Shown: positions 10,137 through 20,537 of the stretch, in pieces | Layout: each line of letters starts with the position of its first letter | Position numbering within the stretch: the first letter of the stretch is position 1 | Source: Bolinopsis microptera | Lineage: Eukaryota > Ctenophora > Tentaculata > Lobata > Bolinopsidae | Assembly: GCF_026151205.1 (NCBI RefSeq) | Contig: NC_087076.1 | Coordinates: 1,621,692 to 1,685,691 of the forward strand | DNA length: 64,000 bases | Direction: 5' to 3' | Notes under the pieces: generated by a model | The model's input: only the letters and a program-made list of their open reading frames with translations | What the model was told of the DNA's origin: nothing | The model's database searches: none | Made by a program: the position numbers and the translations under genes

Positions 10137-12028
10137 ATGTCAGACAACGAGGATATTTATTGCAATCCACAGTCTAATGTGTTCTTACAAGCTCGAAAGC
10201 AAAATAAACCTCCAAAAAAGTTAAATGAAAAGAAGAAATTGTTTGGAAAAAAACCAGCGCCACAACCAGGAAGTAAAGCAGAGAAACCTCGACCAGCTAT
10301 TCCAGTCTCTGCAAATCAACAGATAGGAGATCTTTTCAAAGGTGGCCTCACCAGACCATCGGAACTTAGAAAAACAACAATTCCAAAGAGAGAAGCCGAC
10401 TCTTTTAATGAAAAGGTGGAGAGCCCAGTGATAGATTTCAGAGCACATCTGAAAGCAGTTGCGTCCCCTATCAAAACTGACGCTGAAAATAGGAGGCTTT
10501 CTATAACCAACGAAATAGATATACTTCCACCACTTCCTTCTGGCCTGGATAACAATGAAGAGATCAGCAATGAACAGCCGGATATAAACTCACCCCCAGT
10601 TCCTGAGAGAAGTTCAAAACTTTCCATCCGTAATAGGCCAGTGCAAGTGCCAGTGCCAGTGCCTACTCCAAATAATGGTTTGTCAAATTCTCAGTCTGAA
10701 AATGATCCACTACAAATTGAAAAACCACAAAATAAAGCTAATTCAGCAGAATCTTCTGATCCACCGGACGAATTTCCAGAAATATTTCCGGACCCTCCTC
10801 TAGTCAGAGATGAGGTTGTGATTCCTCGTCCAAAACGACGACTTCTACAAGAGCCTTCAAAGGCACCAATAATACCTCTCAACACTTTCCCAGTGATTAT
10901 TAGCATAAAGGCAGATACTTTTCCAGACTTTATTGCTGAAGATACGTATCCTGATGGAGATTGTGAGGAAATGTACACTGAGAATGACTTACCGTTCCCT
11001 GAAGATGCGTATCTTGATCAAGATTGTGAAGAAATGTACACCGAGAATGACTTACCATTGCCTGAAAATGCATATCCTGATGGAGATTGTGAGGAACTGT
11101 ACACCGAGAATGAATTACCACTTCCTGAAGATGCATATCCTGATGGAGATTGTGAGGAAATGTACACTGAGAATGACTTACCGTTCCCTGAAGATGCGTA
11201 TCCTGATCAAGATTGTGAAGAAATGTACACCGAAAATGACTTACCATTCTCTGAAGAAAATTGCGATAAAATGAACACCGAAAATGACATACCACCTCCA
11301 ACATTACCATCACGACCATCTCTTAATGATGCTCAAAAACGACCACTTTTTCCTCGTCCACCCGATCAACAAATAGTATGCTCTACAGAACATATTGAAG
11401 ACGATGATGAAGGATTTTACACTGATGAAGTTTGCGACTACCCAGCATTCAAACAAGTTTCACATTTGAAAGAAGTTGAGCCACCACGACCTCCAGTTCC
11501 ACAGTACGACAATAATGAGGAAGACGAAGAGGATATCTACGAGGATGCAGAGTTCCCATTGATCAGGAATCCTGTCCAGTTGGTGATTACAATCCTGAAC
11601 TTGAGGAATGTGAGGATATATATGATGATATTGGAAGCTGCAATGTGCCTAGATTTGAATCTCCAACTCCAGTGAGAGCCCAGCCCTCACCCATGGTTGC
11701 TCGTCAGAACTCTGGTCCTCCCTCGTTAGTTCCTCCTCCATCTCTTCCACCTCCTCCTCAACTTCCTGTGTCTGCTCCACCGCCTCCTGCTCCTGCCACC
11801 AAACAGAAACAAAAGGGTGGATTCTTTGGAATATTCAAGAAAAGTAAGAAGAAACCATCAGATGACTCACACGATACTTTGGATCTTTCAGTGAATGAGA
11901 ACCCAGCCGAAGAGGCCCAGCCGAGTAAACAGCCATTGCATGAAGATGAGGATGACGAGTTGTATATTGATGGGGAGGGTTGTGAATATTCTGATGATGA
12001 CGATGAGCCTATTTATGAGGATCAGTAA
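10137..12028 (+). pseudogene. Array copy 1: frameshifted acidic, Tyr/Pro-rich adaptor-like gene
   Basis: Homologous to copies 2-4 from MSDNEDIYCNP to the IYEDQ end, but one C is missing at about 11563-11564 (GATCAGG where copy 2 has GATCCAGG). The frame beginning at ATG 10137 therefore runs to a stop at 11675 with about 36 unrelated residues, while the rest of the C-terminal region lies in another frame to 12028. It carries five good 21-residue repeats plus one degenerate repeat (10938-11294). It is more diverged than copies 2-4 upstream of the repeats. The conserved acceptor before the ATG means the track-extended upstream Met (10104) is probably intronic. It could be a real pseudogene, a truncated allele or a base-call error. 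Confidence 0.7.
10938..11294 (+). repeat. Coding minisatellite of copy 1, 63-bp unit
   Basis: About 5.5 in-frame units encoding YPDGDCEEMYTENDLP-type repeats. Includes the variants YLDQDCEEMY and PLPENAYPDG, otherwise found only in copy 4. Confidence 0.9.
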
Positions 12029-14568
12029 AAACTTATTAAGAGTATAGAGACCATAACCATGAATTCTCTTTAATTCTTATGTACATATATTATCTTAGTA
12101 TAATATTTTCCGGGAATTATTTCCCCGAAAAGTCGTGGACACTGGTAACCGATAATTTTCCATAAGGGTTGTCAGAGTATTATGAGGACAGACTGCGAGT
12201 CACCTCAGACTGTCTGGCAGGACGTTTCAAAACAAATAACAGTTGCGCTCTATATATTACACACTATACTCTATCATGTGCACGTATCACATTACACATC
12301 TTCCAATCATACCTTGGCATTATCGCCCGTAGCACTCAACAGCCAAGATATTATTGTATTTTATAATCTCATTGATCACTCTATGCGGAGAGTAAATCTA
12401 GCTATAGCATTTCCACTTATCTGCTAGTTCTCTAGTTAGATTAATTGATACCTAATAACTTGAGATTCATTGATTTGATTTTAATGACTAAATTAGAACA
12501 TTGATATTTGTTTTAACCTTGAAATAATAGATTAATTGTTGAATGCCTTGTAATAACTATTTGATTTATTTGATTTTGACCTTAATTTTTTTAAATAATA
12601 TGTACATATACATGCGGTATCTAAAAGTGTATAGCGAGCATATTTAACAATTTTATAATCAATGATGTATTGCGAGCAGCTGTGACTTAAATATCGCATG
12701 ACAATCATATAACTTAAAACTTAAATTTTACTGGAATATAGGGAAAACAAAATTAATGTCAGACCCGTCGCCACTCTCAGCAGTCAACCAGGGCTCATAA
12801 AAGCTTAATAGCGCCTGGGTCCTTTCACCAGCTGTGGTAATATGAGTGGCGGTGTGGTCAGATCTAGCTGCTGGCATACTTGACTGCTTGTATCATTTAC
12901 TTTGAAATCATTATTCGGATATATATTTATTGATTGTTTGTGTATTGAATTGGTGATAAATAGTAAAATTGTCTTTTCTCAAGAAATTGTCTTTTCTCAA
13001 ATCTCTGCTGTTTCATTGCGTTATTACAAAAATACACTGCTGTCGATTAAACAGATAACGAACGCTACATAAAATGTTAATAATGTGAATCAAATCAAAT
13101 AATAATGACACAAACATCATAACACGTCATCATAAATATTTATTTTTGACAATAAATAATAATAATAAAACTTTAATGCTAAGTTTGCTGGAGGAATGAC
13201 AGAGAGATCTCCTCTCTGTGGGGTGGTCACACAATGCAATGGCCCTGTTAAAGCTTAACGTATCTCAACATAGGTGACATAGGTATAAGGTATAAGGTAG
13301 GAGGTATAAAAACTCTGTCACTTGTTCAAAAATGTAACTAATCTTGCTAACTAAATAGTTTTAGTCTTTTAGTCACAAAAAGATCGTAAATTAATTAATG
13401 ACCATCGATCATACACTATTTCCAAAATCGAAATTGTTAATTCACAATGGGTCTTTATACTTGATAACTTCGTCATTTTAAATCTGTTTTGCATAATCTT
13501 TTCAGATCATATTTCACATTAATGACCTATATTTCAATCATGTTAGCAAACATAAGCCATTCAATGTTGACTGGGTGTAGCCTCCAAAAACCGAATTTTC
13601 AAATTTTGGCAACGGAATCCTCGAATGAGTAGTTACAGTATACCATCTGTAAATTTACAGGTCTCAAATATGAAGCATGGCTCCGTCATAATACTCACAT
13701 ATGTATTATGTATACTGACTTTGACCACAATCCTCATAAAGTGCCTTGTGGCAGGCTGTATTCCATCAGTCTGAAGCAAGCCTGGGTGTGGACGCTATTT
13801 TTCAATAAATTGAGGCACTTATTTTAGGTTGAGCTGGGACATTACATATTTGTCTACTTATCACTTATCAGCTGAAGACGATTTAAACTTTAAACATGCA
13901 TTTTAAAAGCTCCTGCTTGATAAACATTTTGTATCCAAAAGGGGGTGTAAACCCCCCCCCCCCCCCCCCCCCTGAAAAAGTTCAGCGCTAAGCGCGGGGC
14001 CGCAGTCGACATCTTTCAGTGATGACATCTTCTTTCTGGTTAAATTTTGGACGTTTGGCTGTAGCTTACTGCCTAGCTTCTTACAGTAACTACTTACTAG
14101 TGATAATGATAGTGATTCTAATTTCTAATTGGACCTAAAAATCAGCTTGCTGTTCATTTTTACTCCCTGATTGACACTTTGACTTTTTGCCATTTACAGG
14201 GGCTCTCCGAGTCTAAAATTAATGTAAAACTATTAACCCCCGAAACTATAGCGCACCCCCTGCCAAACATCCTGGTTATGCCCTTGTTCGTATCACTTAT
14301 ACGTTTTTGAACAACCTCTTCCAGATAATTATCTGAATTTACTTTAGATTTGGGGTAGCCTGCTTGTTGTGGGGCAGAATACGAGTCCACTTCTTTTATT
14401 ACATCTTATAAACTCGGTTAGCAGTAATATAATACAAGATTTATTTTTTCTTTACTTGGACATAATGATAAATGATAATAACATTAAACCACATTTGATT
14501 GATTAATTAATGATTATAACGATAATAACATTAAACCACATTTATTAATTTTAGTAAATGCGCAGGTC
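12029..14568. other. Array spacer 1 (copy 1 to copy 2), 2.54 kb
   Basis: Contains the 3' flank of copy 1, then an imperfect inverted repeat (about 12757-12895; CGCCACTC facing GAGTGGCG with outer GTCAGACC/GGTCAGAT), then LINE-like sequence (about 13535-13972) homologous to 52640-52850. A poly-C tract of 21 bases lies at 13952-13972. Just before copy 2 lies TAAATGCGCAG, the conserved splice acceptor. Short open frames (12169, 12182, 14160 minus) are shared among spacers only because of duplication. Confidence 0.6.
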
Positions 14569-16266
14569 ATGTCAGACAACGAGGATCTTTATTGCAATCC
14601 ACAGTCTAATGTGTTCTTACAAACCCAAAAGCAAAATAAACCTCCAAAAAAGTTAAATGAAAAGAAGAGATTATTTGGAAAAAAACCAGCTCCACAACCA
14701 GGAAGTAAAGCAGAGAAACCTCGACCAGCTATTCCAGTCTCTGCAAATCAACAGCTAGGAGATCTTTTCAAAGGTGGCATCACCAGACCATCGGAACTTA
14801 GAAAAACAACAATTCCAAGGAGAGAAGCCGACTCTTTTAATGAAAAGGTGGAGAGCCCAGTGATAGATTTCAGAGCACATCTGAAAGCAGTAGCGTCCCC
14901 TATCAAAACTGACGCTGAAAATAGGAGTTCTGTAACCAGCGACACAGATATACTTCCACCACTTCCTTCTGGCCTGGATAACAATGAAGAGATCAGCAAT
15001 GAACAGCCGGATATAAAATCACCCCCAGTTCCTAAGAGAAGTTCAAAACTTTCCATCCGTAGAAGGCCAGTGCCAGTGCCTACTCCAAATAATGGTTCGT
15101 CAAGTTCTCAGTCTGAAAATGATCCACTACAAATTGAAAAACCTCAAAATGAAGCTGCAGAATCTTCCAATCCACCGGACGAATTACCAGAAATATTTCC
15201 GGACCCTCCTCTAGTCAGAGATGAGGTTGTGATTCCTCGTCCAAAACGACGACTTCTACAAAAGCCTTCAAAGGCGCCAGTAATACCTCTCAGTACGTTC
15301 CCAGTGATTATTAGCATAAAGGCAGATACTTTTCCAGACTATATTCCTGAAGATGCGTATCCTGATGGAGATTGCGAGGAAATGTACACTGAGAATGACT
15401 TACCATTCCCTGAAGATGCATATCCTGATGGAGATTGTGAGGAAATGTACACCGAGAATGACATACCGTTCCCTGAAGATACGTATCCTGGTGGAGATTG
15501 CAATGAAATGTTCACTGAAGACGACTTACCACCTCCAACATCACCATCACTATCACCTCTTTATGATGCTCCTAAAACACTACTTTTTCCTCGTCCACCC
15601 GATCAACAAATTGTATGCTCTACAGAACATATTGAAGACGATGATGAGGCATTTTATACTGATGAAGTTTGCGACTACCCAGCATTCAAACAAGTTCCAC
15701 ATTTGAAAGAAGTTGAGCCACCACGACCTCCAGTTACACAGTACGACAATAATGAGGAAGACGAAGAGGATATCTACGAGGATGCAGAGTTCCCATTGAT
15801 CCAGGAATCCTGTCCAGTTGGTGAATACAATCCTGAACTTGAGGAATGTGAGGATATATATGATGATATTGGAAGCTGCAATGTGCCTGGATTTGAATCT
15901 CCAACTCCAGTGAGAGCCCAGCCCTCACCCATGGTTGCTCGTCAGAACTCTGGTCCTCCCTCGTTAGTTCCTCCTCCATCTCTTCCACCTCCTCCTCAAC
16001 TTCCTGTGTCTGCTCCACCGCCTCCTGCTCCTGCCACCAAACAGAAACAAAAGGGTGGACTCTTTGGAATATTCAAGAAAAGTAAGAAGAAACCATCAGA
16101 TGACTCACACGATACTTTGGATCTTTCAGTGAATGAGAACCCAGCCGAAGAGGCCCAGCCGAGTAAACAGCCATTGCATGAAGATGAGGATGACGAGTTG
16201 TATATTGATGGGGAGGGTTGTGAATATTCTGATGATGACGATGAGCCTATTTATGAGGATCAGTAA
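14569..16266 (+). CDS. Array copy 2: acidic, Tyr/Pro-rich adaptor-like protein, 565 aa
   Basis: Single coding exon starting at the ATG four bases after a conserved acceptor (GCGCAG|GTC). No globular domain is evident. Visible elements: EDLYCNP (5-11); a weak WH2-like stretch QLGDLFKGG...LRKT (62-80); DFRAHL (100-105), matching the DFRxxL actin-binding motif known from smooth-muscle myosin light chain kinase; FPDPP (210-214) and FPRPP (340-344), matching the EVH1-ligand pattern. Three acidic repeats of 21 residues follow at 261-321, then acidic tyrosines DIYEDAE and DIYDDIG, polyproline (463-487), basic GGLFGIFKKSKKK (496-508), and a very acidic C-terminus ending IYEDQ. The layout recalls FYB/ADAP-type adaptors without an SH3 domain. 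I infer a phosphotyrosine- and actin-linked scaffold; homology is unproven. Intact and near-identical to copies 3 and 4. Confidence 0.8.
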   Translation: MSDNEDLYCNPQSNVFLQTQKQNKPPKKLNEKKRLFGKKPAPQPGSKAEKPRPAIPVSANQQLGDLFKGGITRPSELRKTTIPRREADSFNEKVESPVIDFRAHLKAVASPIKTDAENRSSVTSDTDILPPLPSGLDNNEEISNEQPDIKSPPVPKRSSKLSIRRRPVPVPTPNNGSSSSQSENDPLQIEKPQNEAAESSNPPDELPEIFPDPPLVRDEVVIPRPKRRLLQKPSKAPVIPLSTFPVIISIKADTFPDYIPEDAYPDGDCEEMYTENDLPFPEDAYPDGDCEEMYTENDIPFPEDTYPGGDCNEMFTEDDLPPPTSPSLSPLYDAPKTLLFPRPPDQQIVCSTEHIEDDDEAFYTDEVCDYPAFKQVPHLKEVEPPRPPVTQYDNNEEDEEDIYEDAEFPLIQESCPVGEYNPELEECEDIYDDIGSCNVPGFESPTPVRAQPSPMVARQNSGPPSLVPPPSLPPPPQLPVSAPPPPAPATKQKQKGGLFGIFKKSKKKPSDDSHDTLDLSVNENPAEEAQPSKQPLHEDEDDELYIDGEGCEYSDDDDEPIYEDQ

Positions 16267-18183
16267 AAACATATTAAGAGTATAGAGACCATAACCATGA
16301 ATTCTCTTTAATTCTTATGTACATATATTATCTTAGTATAATATTTTCCGGGAATTATTTCCCCGAAAAGTCGTGGACACTGGTAACCGATAATTTTCCA
16401 TAAGGGTTGTCAGAGTATTATGAGGACAGACTGCGAGTCACCTCAGACTGTCTGGCAGGACGTTTCAAAACAAATAACAGTTGCGCTCTATATATTACAC
16501 ACTATACTCTATCATGTCCACGTATCACATTACACATCTTCCAATCATACCTTGGCATTATCGCCCGTAGCACTCAACAGCCAAGATATTATTGTATTTT
16601 ATAATCTCATTGATCACTCTATGCGGAGAGTAAATCTAGCTATAGCATTTCCACTTATCTGCTAGTTCTCTAGTTAGATTAATTGATACCTAATAACTTG
16701 AGATTCATTGATTTGATTTTAATGACTAAATTAGAACCTTGATATTTGTTTTAACCTTGAAATAATAGATTTGTTGAATGCCTTGTAATAACTATTTGAT
16801 TTATTTGATTTTGACCTTAATTTTTTTAAATAATATGTACATATACATGCGGTATCTAAAAGTGTATAGCGAGCATATTTAACAATTTTATAATCAATGA
16901 TGTATTGCGAGCAGCTGTGACTTAAATATCGCATGACAATCATATAACTTAAAACTTAAATTTTACTGGAATATAGGGAAAACAAAATTAATGTCAGACC
17001 CGTCGCCACTCTCAGCAGTCAACCAGGGCTCATAAAAGCTTAATAGCGCCTGGGTCCTTTCACCAGCTGTGGTAATATGAGTGGCGGTGTGGTCAGATCT
17101 AGCTGCTGGCATACTTGACTGCTTGTATCATTTACTTTGAAATCATTATTCGGATATATATTTATTGATTGTTTGTGTATTGAATTGGTGATAAATAGTA
17201 AAATTGTCTTTTCTCAAGAAATTGTCTTTTCTCAAATCTCTGCTGTTTCATTGCGTTATTACAAAAATACACTGCTGTCGATTAGAAAGATAACGAACGC
17301 TACATAAAATGTTAATAATGTGAATCAAATCAAATAATAATGACACAAACATCATAACACGTCATCATAAATATTTATTTTTGACAATAAATAATAATAA
17401 TAAAACTTTAATGCTAAGTTTGCTGGAGGAATGACAGAGAGATCTCCTCTCTGTGGGGTGGTCACACAATGCAATGGCCCTGTTAAAGCTTAACGTATCT
17501 CAACATAGGTGACATAGGTATAAGGTATAAGGTAGGAGGTATAAAAACTCTGTCACTTGTTCAAAAATGTAACTAATCTTGCTAACTAAATAGTTTAAAT
17601 TGTTCATCACAAAAAGATCGTAAATTAATTAATGACCATTGATCATCCACTATTTCCAAAATCGAAATTGTTAATTCACAATGGGTCTTTATACTTGATA
17701 ACTTCGTCATTTTAAATCTGTTTTGCATAATCTTTTCAGATCATATTTCACATTAATGACCTATATTTCAATCATGTTAGCAAACATAAGCCATTCAATG
17801 TTGACTGGGTGTAGCCTCCAAAAACCGAATTTTCAAATTTTGGCTACGGAATCCTCGAATGAGTAGTTACAGTATACCATCTGTAAATTTACAGGTCTCA
17901 AATATGAAGCATGGCTCCGTCATAATACTCACATATGTATTATGTATACTGACTTTGACCACAATCCTCATAAAGTGCCTTGTGGCAGGCTGTATTCCAT
18001 CAGTCTGAAGCAAGCCTGGGTGTGGACGCTATTTTTCAATAAATTGAGGCACTTATTTTAGGTTGAGCTGGGACATTACATATTTGTCTACTTATCACTT
18101 ATCAGCTGAAGACGATTTAAACTTTAAACATGCATTTTAAAAGCTCCTGCTTGATAAACATTTTGTATCCAAAAGGGGGTGTA

Positions 18184-18225
<42 letters not shown>

Positions 18226-18824
18226 TGAAAAAGTTCAGCGCTAAGCGCGGGGCCGCAGTCGACATCTTTCAGTGATGACATCTTCTTTCTGGTTAAATTT
18301 TGGACGTTTGGCTGTAGCTTACTGCCTAGCTTCTTACAGTAACTACTTACTAGTGATAATGATAGTGATTCTAATTTCTAATTGGACCTAAAAATCAGCT
18401 TGCTGTTCATTTTTACTCCCTGATTGACACTTTGACTTTTTGCCATTTACAGGGGCTCTCCGAGTCTAAAATTAATGTAAAACTATTAACCCCCGAAACT
18501 ATAGCGCACCCCCTGCCAAACATCCTGGTTATGCCCTTGTTCGTATCACTTATATGTTTTTGAACAACCTCTTCCAGATAATTATCTGAATTTACTTTAG
18601 ATTTGGGGTAGCCTGCTTGTTGTGGGGCAGAATACGAGTCCACTTCTTTTATTACATCTTATAATAAACTCAGTTAGCAGTAATATAATACAATATTTAT
18701 TTTTTCTTTACTTGGACATAATGATAAATGATAATAACATTAAACCACATTTGATTGATTAATTAATGATTATAACGATAATAACATTAAACCACATTTA
18801 TTAATTTTAGTAAATGCGCAGGTC
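16267..18824. other. Array spacer 2, 2.56 kb
   Basis: Nearly identical to spacer 1 throughout, including the inverted repeat and the LINE-like 3' sequence. The poly-C tract here is 40 bases (18186-18225). The acceptor TAAATGCGCAG precedes copy 3. No additional gene. Confidence 0.6.
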
Positions 18825-20537
18825 ATGTCAGACAACGAGGATCTTTATTGCAATCCACAGTCTAATGTGTTCTTACAAACCCAAAAGCAAAATAAACCTC
18901 CAAAAAAGTTAAATGAAAAGAAGAGATTATTTGGAAAAAAACCAGCTCCACAACCAGGAAGTAAAGCAGAGAAACCTCGACCAGCTATTCCAGTCTCTGC
19001 AAATCAACAGCTAGGAGATCTTTTCAAAGGTGGCCTCACCAGACCATCGGAACTTAGAAAAACAACAATTCCAAGGAGAGAAGCCGACTCTTTTAATGAA
19101 AAGGTGGAGAGCCCAGTGATAGATTTCAGAGCACATCTGAAAGCAGTAGCGTCCCCTATCAAAACTGACGCTGAAAATAGGAGTTCTGTAACCAGCGACA
19201 CAGATTTACTTCCACCACTTCCTTCTGGCCTGGATAACAATGAAGAGATCAGCAATGAACAGCCGGATATAAAATCACCCCCAGTTCCTAAGAGAAGTTC
19301 AAAACTTTCCATCCGTAATAGGCCAGTGCCAGTGCCAGTGCCTACTCCAAATAATTGTTTGTCAAGTTCTCAGTCTGAAAATGATCCTCTACAAATTGAA
19401 AAACCACAAAATGAAGCTAATTCTGCAGAATCTTCCAATCCACCGGACGAATTTCCAGAAATATTTCCGGACCCTCCTCTAGTCAGAGATGAGGTTGTGA
19501 TTCCTCGTCCAAAACGTAGACTTCTACAAAAGCCTTCAAAGGCGCCAGTAATACCTCTCAGTACGTTCCCAGTGAATATTAGCATAAAGGCAGATACTTT
19601 TCCAGACTATATTCCTGAAGATGCGTATCCTGATGGAGATTGCGAGGAAATGTACACTGAGAATGACTTACCGTTCCCTGAAGATGCATATCCTGATGGA
19701 GATTGTGAGGAAATGTACACCGAGAATGACATACCGTTCCCTGAAGATGTGTATCCTGATGGAGATTGCGATGAAATGTTCACTGAAGACGACTTACCAC
19801 CTCCAACATCACCATCACTATCACCTCTTTATGATGCTCCTAAAACACTACTTTTTCCTCGTCCACCCGATCAACAAATATTATGCTCTACAGAAGAACA
19901 TATTGAAGACGATGATGAGGCATTTTATACTGATGAAGTTTGCGACTACCCAGCATTCAAACAAGTTTCACATTTGAAAGAAGTTGAGCCACCACGACCT
20001 CCAGTTCCACAGTACGACAATAATGAGGAAGACGAAGAGGATATCTACGAGGATGCAGAGTTCCCATTGATTCAGGAATCCTGTCCAGTTGGTGATTACA
20101 ATCCTGAACTTGAGGAATGTGAAGATATATATGATGATATTGGAAGCTGCAATGTGCCTAGATTTGAATCTCCAACTCCAGTGAGAGCCCAGCCCTCACC
20201 CATGGTTGCTCGTCAGAACTCTGGTCCTCCCTCGTTAGTTCCTCCTCCATCTCTTCCACCTCCTCCTCAACTTCCTGTGTCTGCTCCACCGCCTCCTGCT
20301 CCTGCCACCAAACAGAAACAAAAGGGTGGATTCTTTGGAATATTCAAGAAAAGTAAGAAGAAACCATCAGATGACTCACACGATACTTTGGATCTTTCAG
20401 TGAATGAGAACCCAGCCGAAGAGGCCCAGCCGAGTAAACAGCCATTGCATGAATATGAGGATGACGAGTTGTATATTGATGGGGAGGGTTGTGAATATTC
20501 TGATGATGACGATGAGCCTATTTATGAGGATCAGTAA
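18825..20537 (+). CDS. Array copy 3: acidic, Tyr/Pro-rich adaptor-like protein, 570 aa
   Basis: Intact paralogue of copy 2 with the same layout: YCNP, weak WH2-like stretch, DFRAHL, FPDPP, three 21-residue acidic repeats (19617-19801), FPRPP, acidic tyrosines, polyproline, basic cluster and IYEDQ end. Differences from copy 2 are few: an extra PVPV in the central proline stretch, an added Glu (STEEHIEDD), a restored NSAESS, FFGIF instead of LFGIF, and HEYEDDE instead of HEDEDDE near the end, which adds a tyrosine. The conserved acceptor and ATG context support the start. Function inferred only from motifs. Confidence 0.8.
   Translation: MSDNEDLYCNPQSNVFLQTQKQNKPPKKLNEKKRLFGKKPAPQPGSKAEKPRPAIPVSANQQLGDLFKGGLTRPSELRKTTIPRREADSFNEKVESPVIDFRAHLKAVASPIKTDAENRSSVTSDTDLLPPLPSGLDNNEEISNEQPDIKSPPVPKRSSKLSIRNRPVPVPVPTPNNCLSSSQSENDPLQIEKPQNEANSAESSNPPDEFPEIFPDPPLVRDEVVIPRPKRRLLQKPSKAPVIPLSTFPVNISIKADTFPDYIPEDAYPDGDCEEMYTENDLPFPEDAYPDGDCEEMYTENDIPFPEDVYPDGDCDEMFTEDDLPPPTSPSLSPLYDAPKTLLFPRPPDQQILCSTEEHIEDDDEAFYTDEVCDYPAFKQVSHLKEVEPPRPPVPQYDNNEEDEEDIYEDAEFPLIQESCPVGDYNPELEECEDIYDDIGSCNVPRFESPTPVRAQPSPMVARQNSGPPSLVPPPSLPPPPQLPVSAPPPPAPATKQKQKGGFFGIFKKSKKKPSDDSHDTLDLSVNENPAEEAQPSKQPLHEYEDDELYIDGEGCEYSDDDDEPIYEDQ

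Noticed and set aside
12169-12427. Small frames conserved in three spacers (65 and 81 codons)
   Set aside because: Conserved only because the spacers are recent duplicates; they lie in the 3' flank of the array genes.
14160-14390. 76-codon minus-strand frame present in every spacer
   Set aside because: Conservation is explained by duplication; no recognised domain; next to LINE-derived sequence and poly-C.
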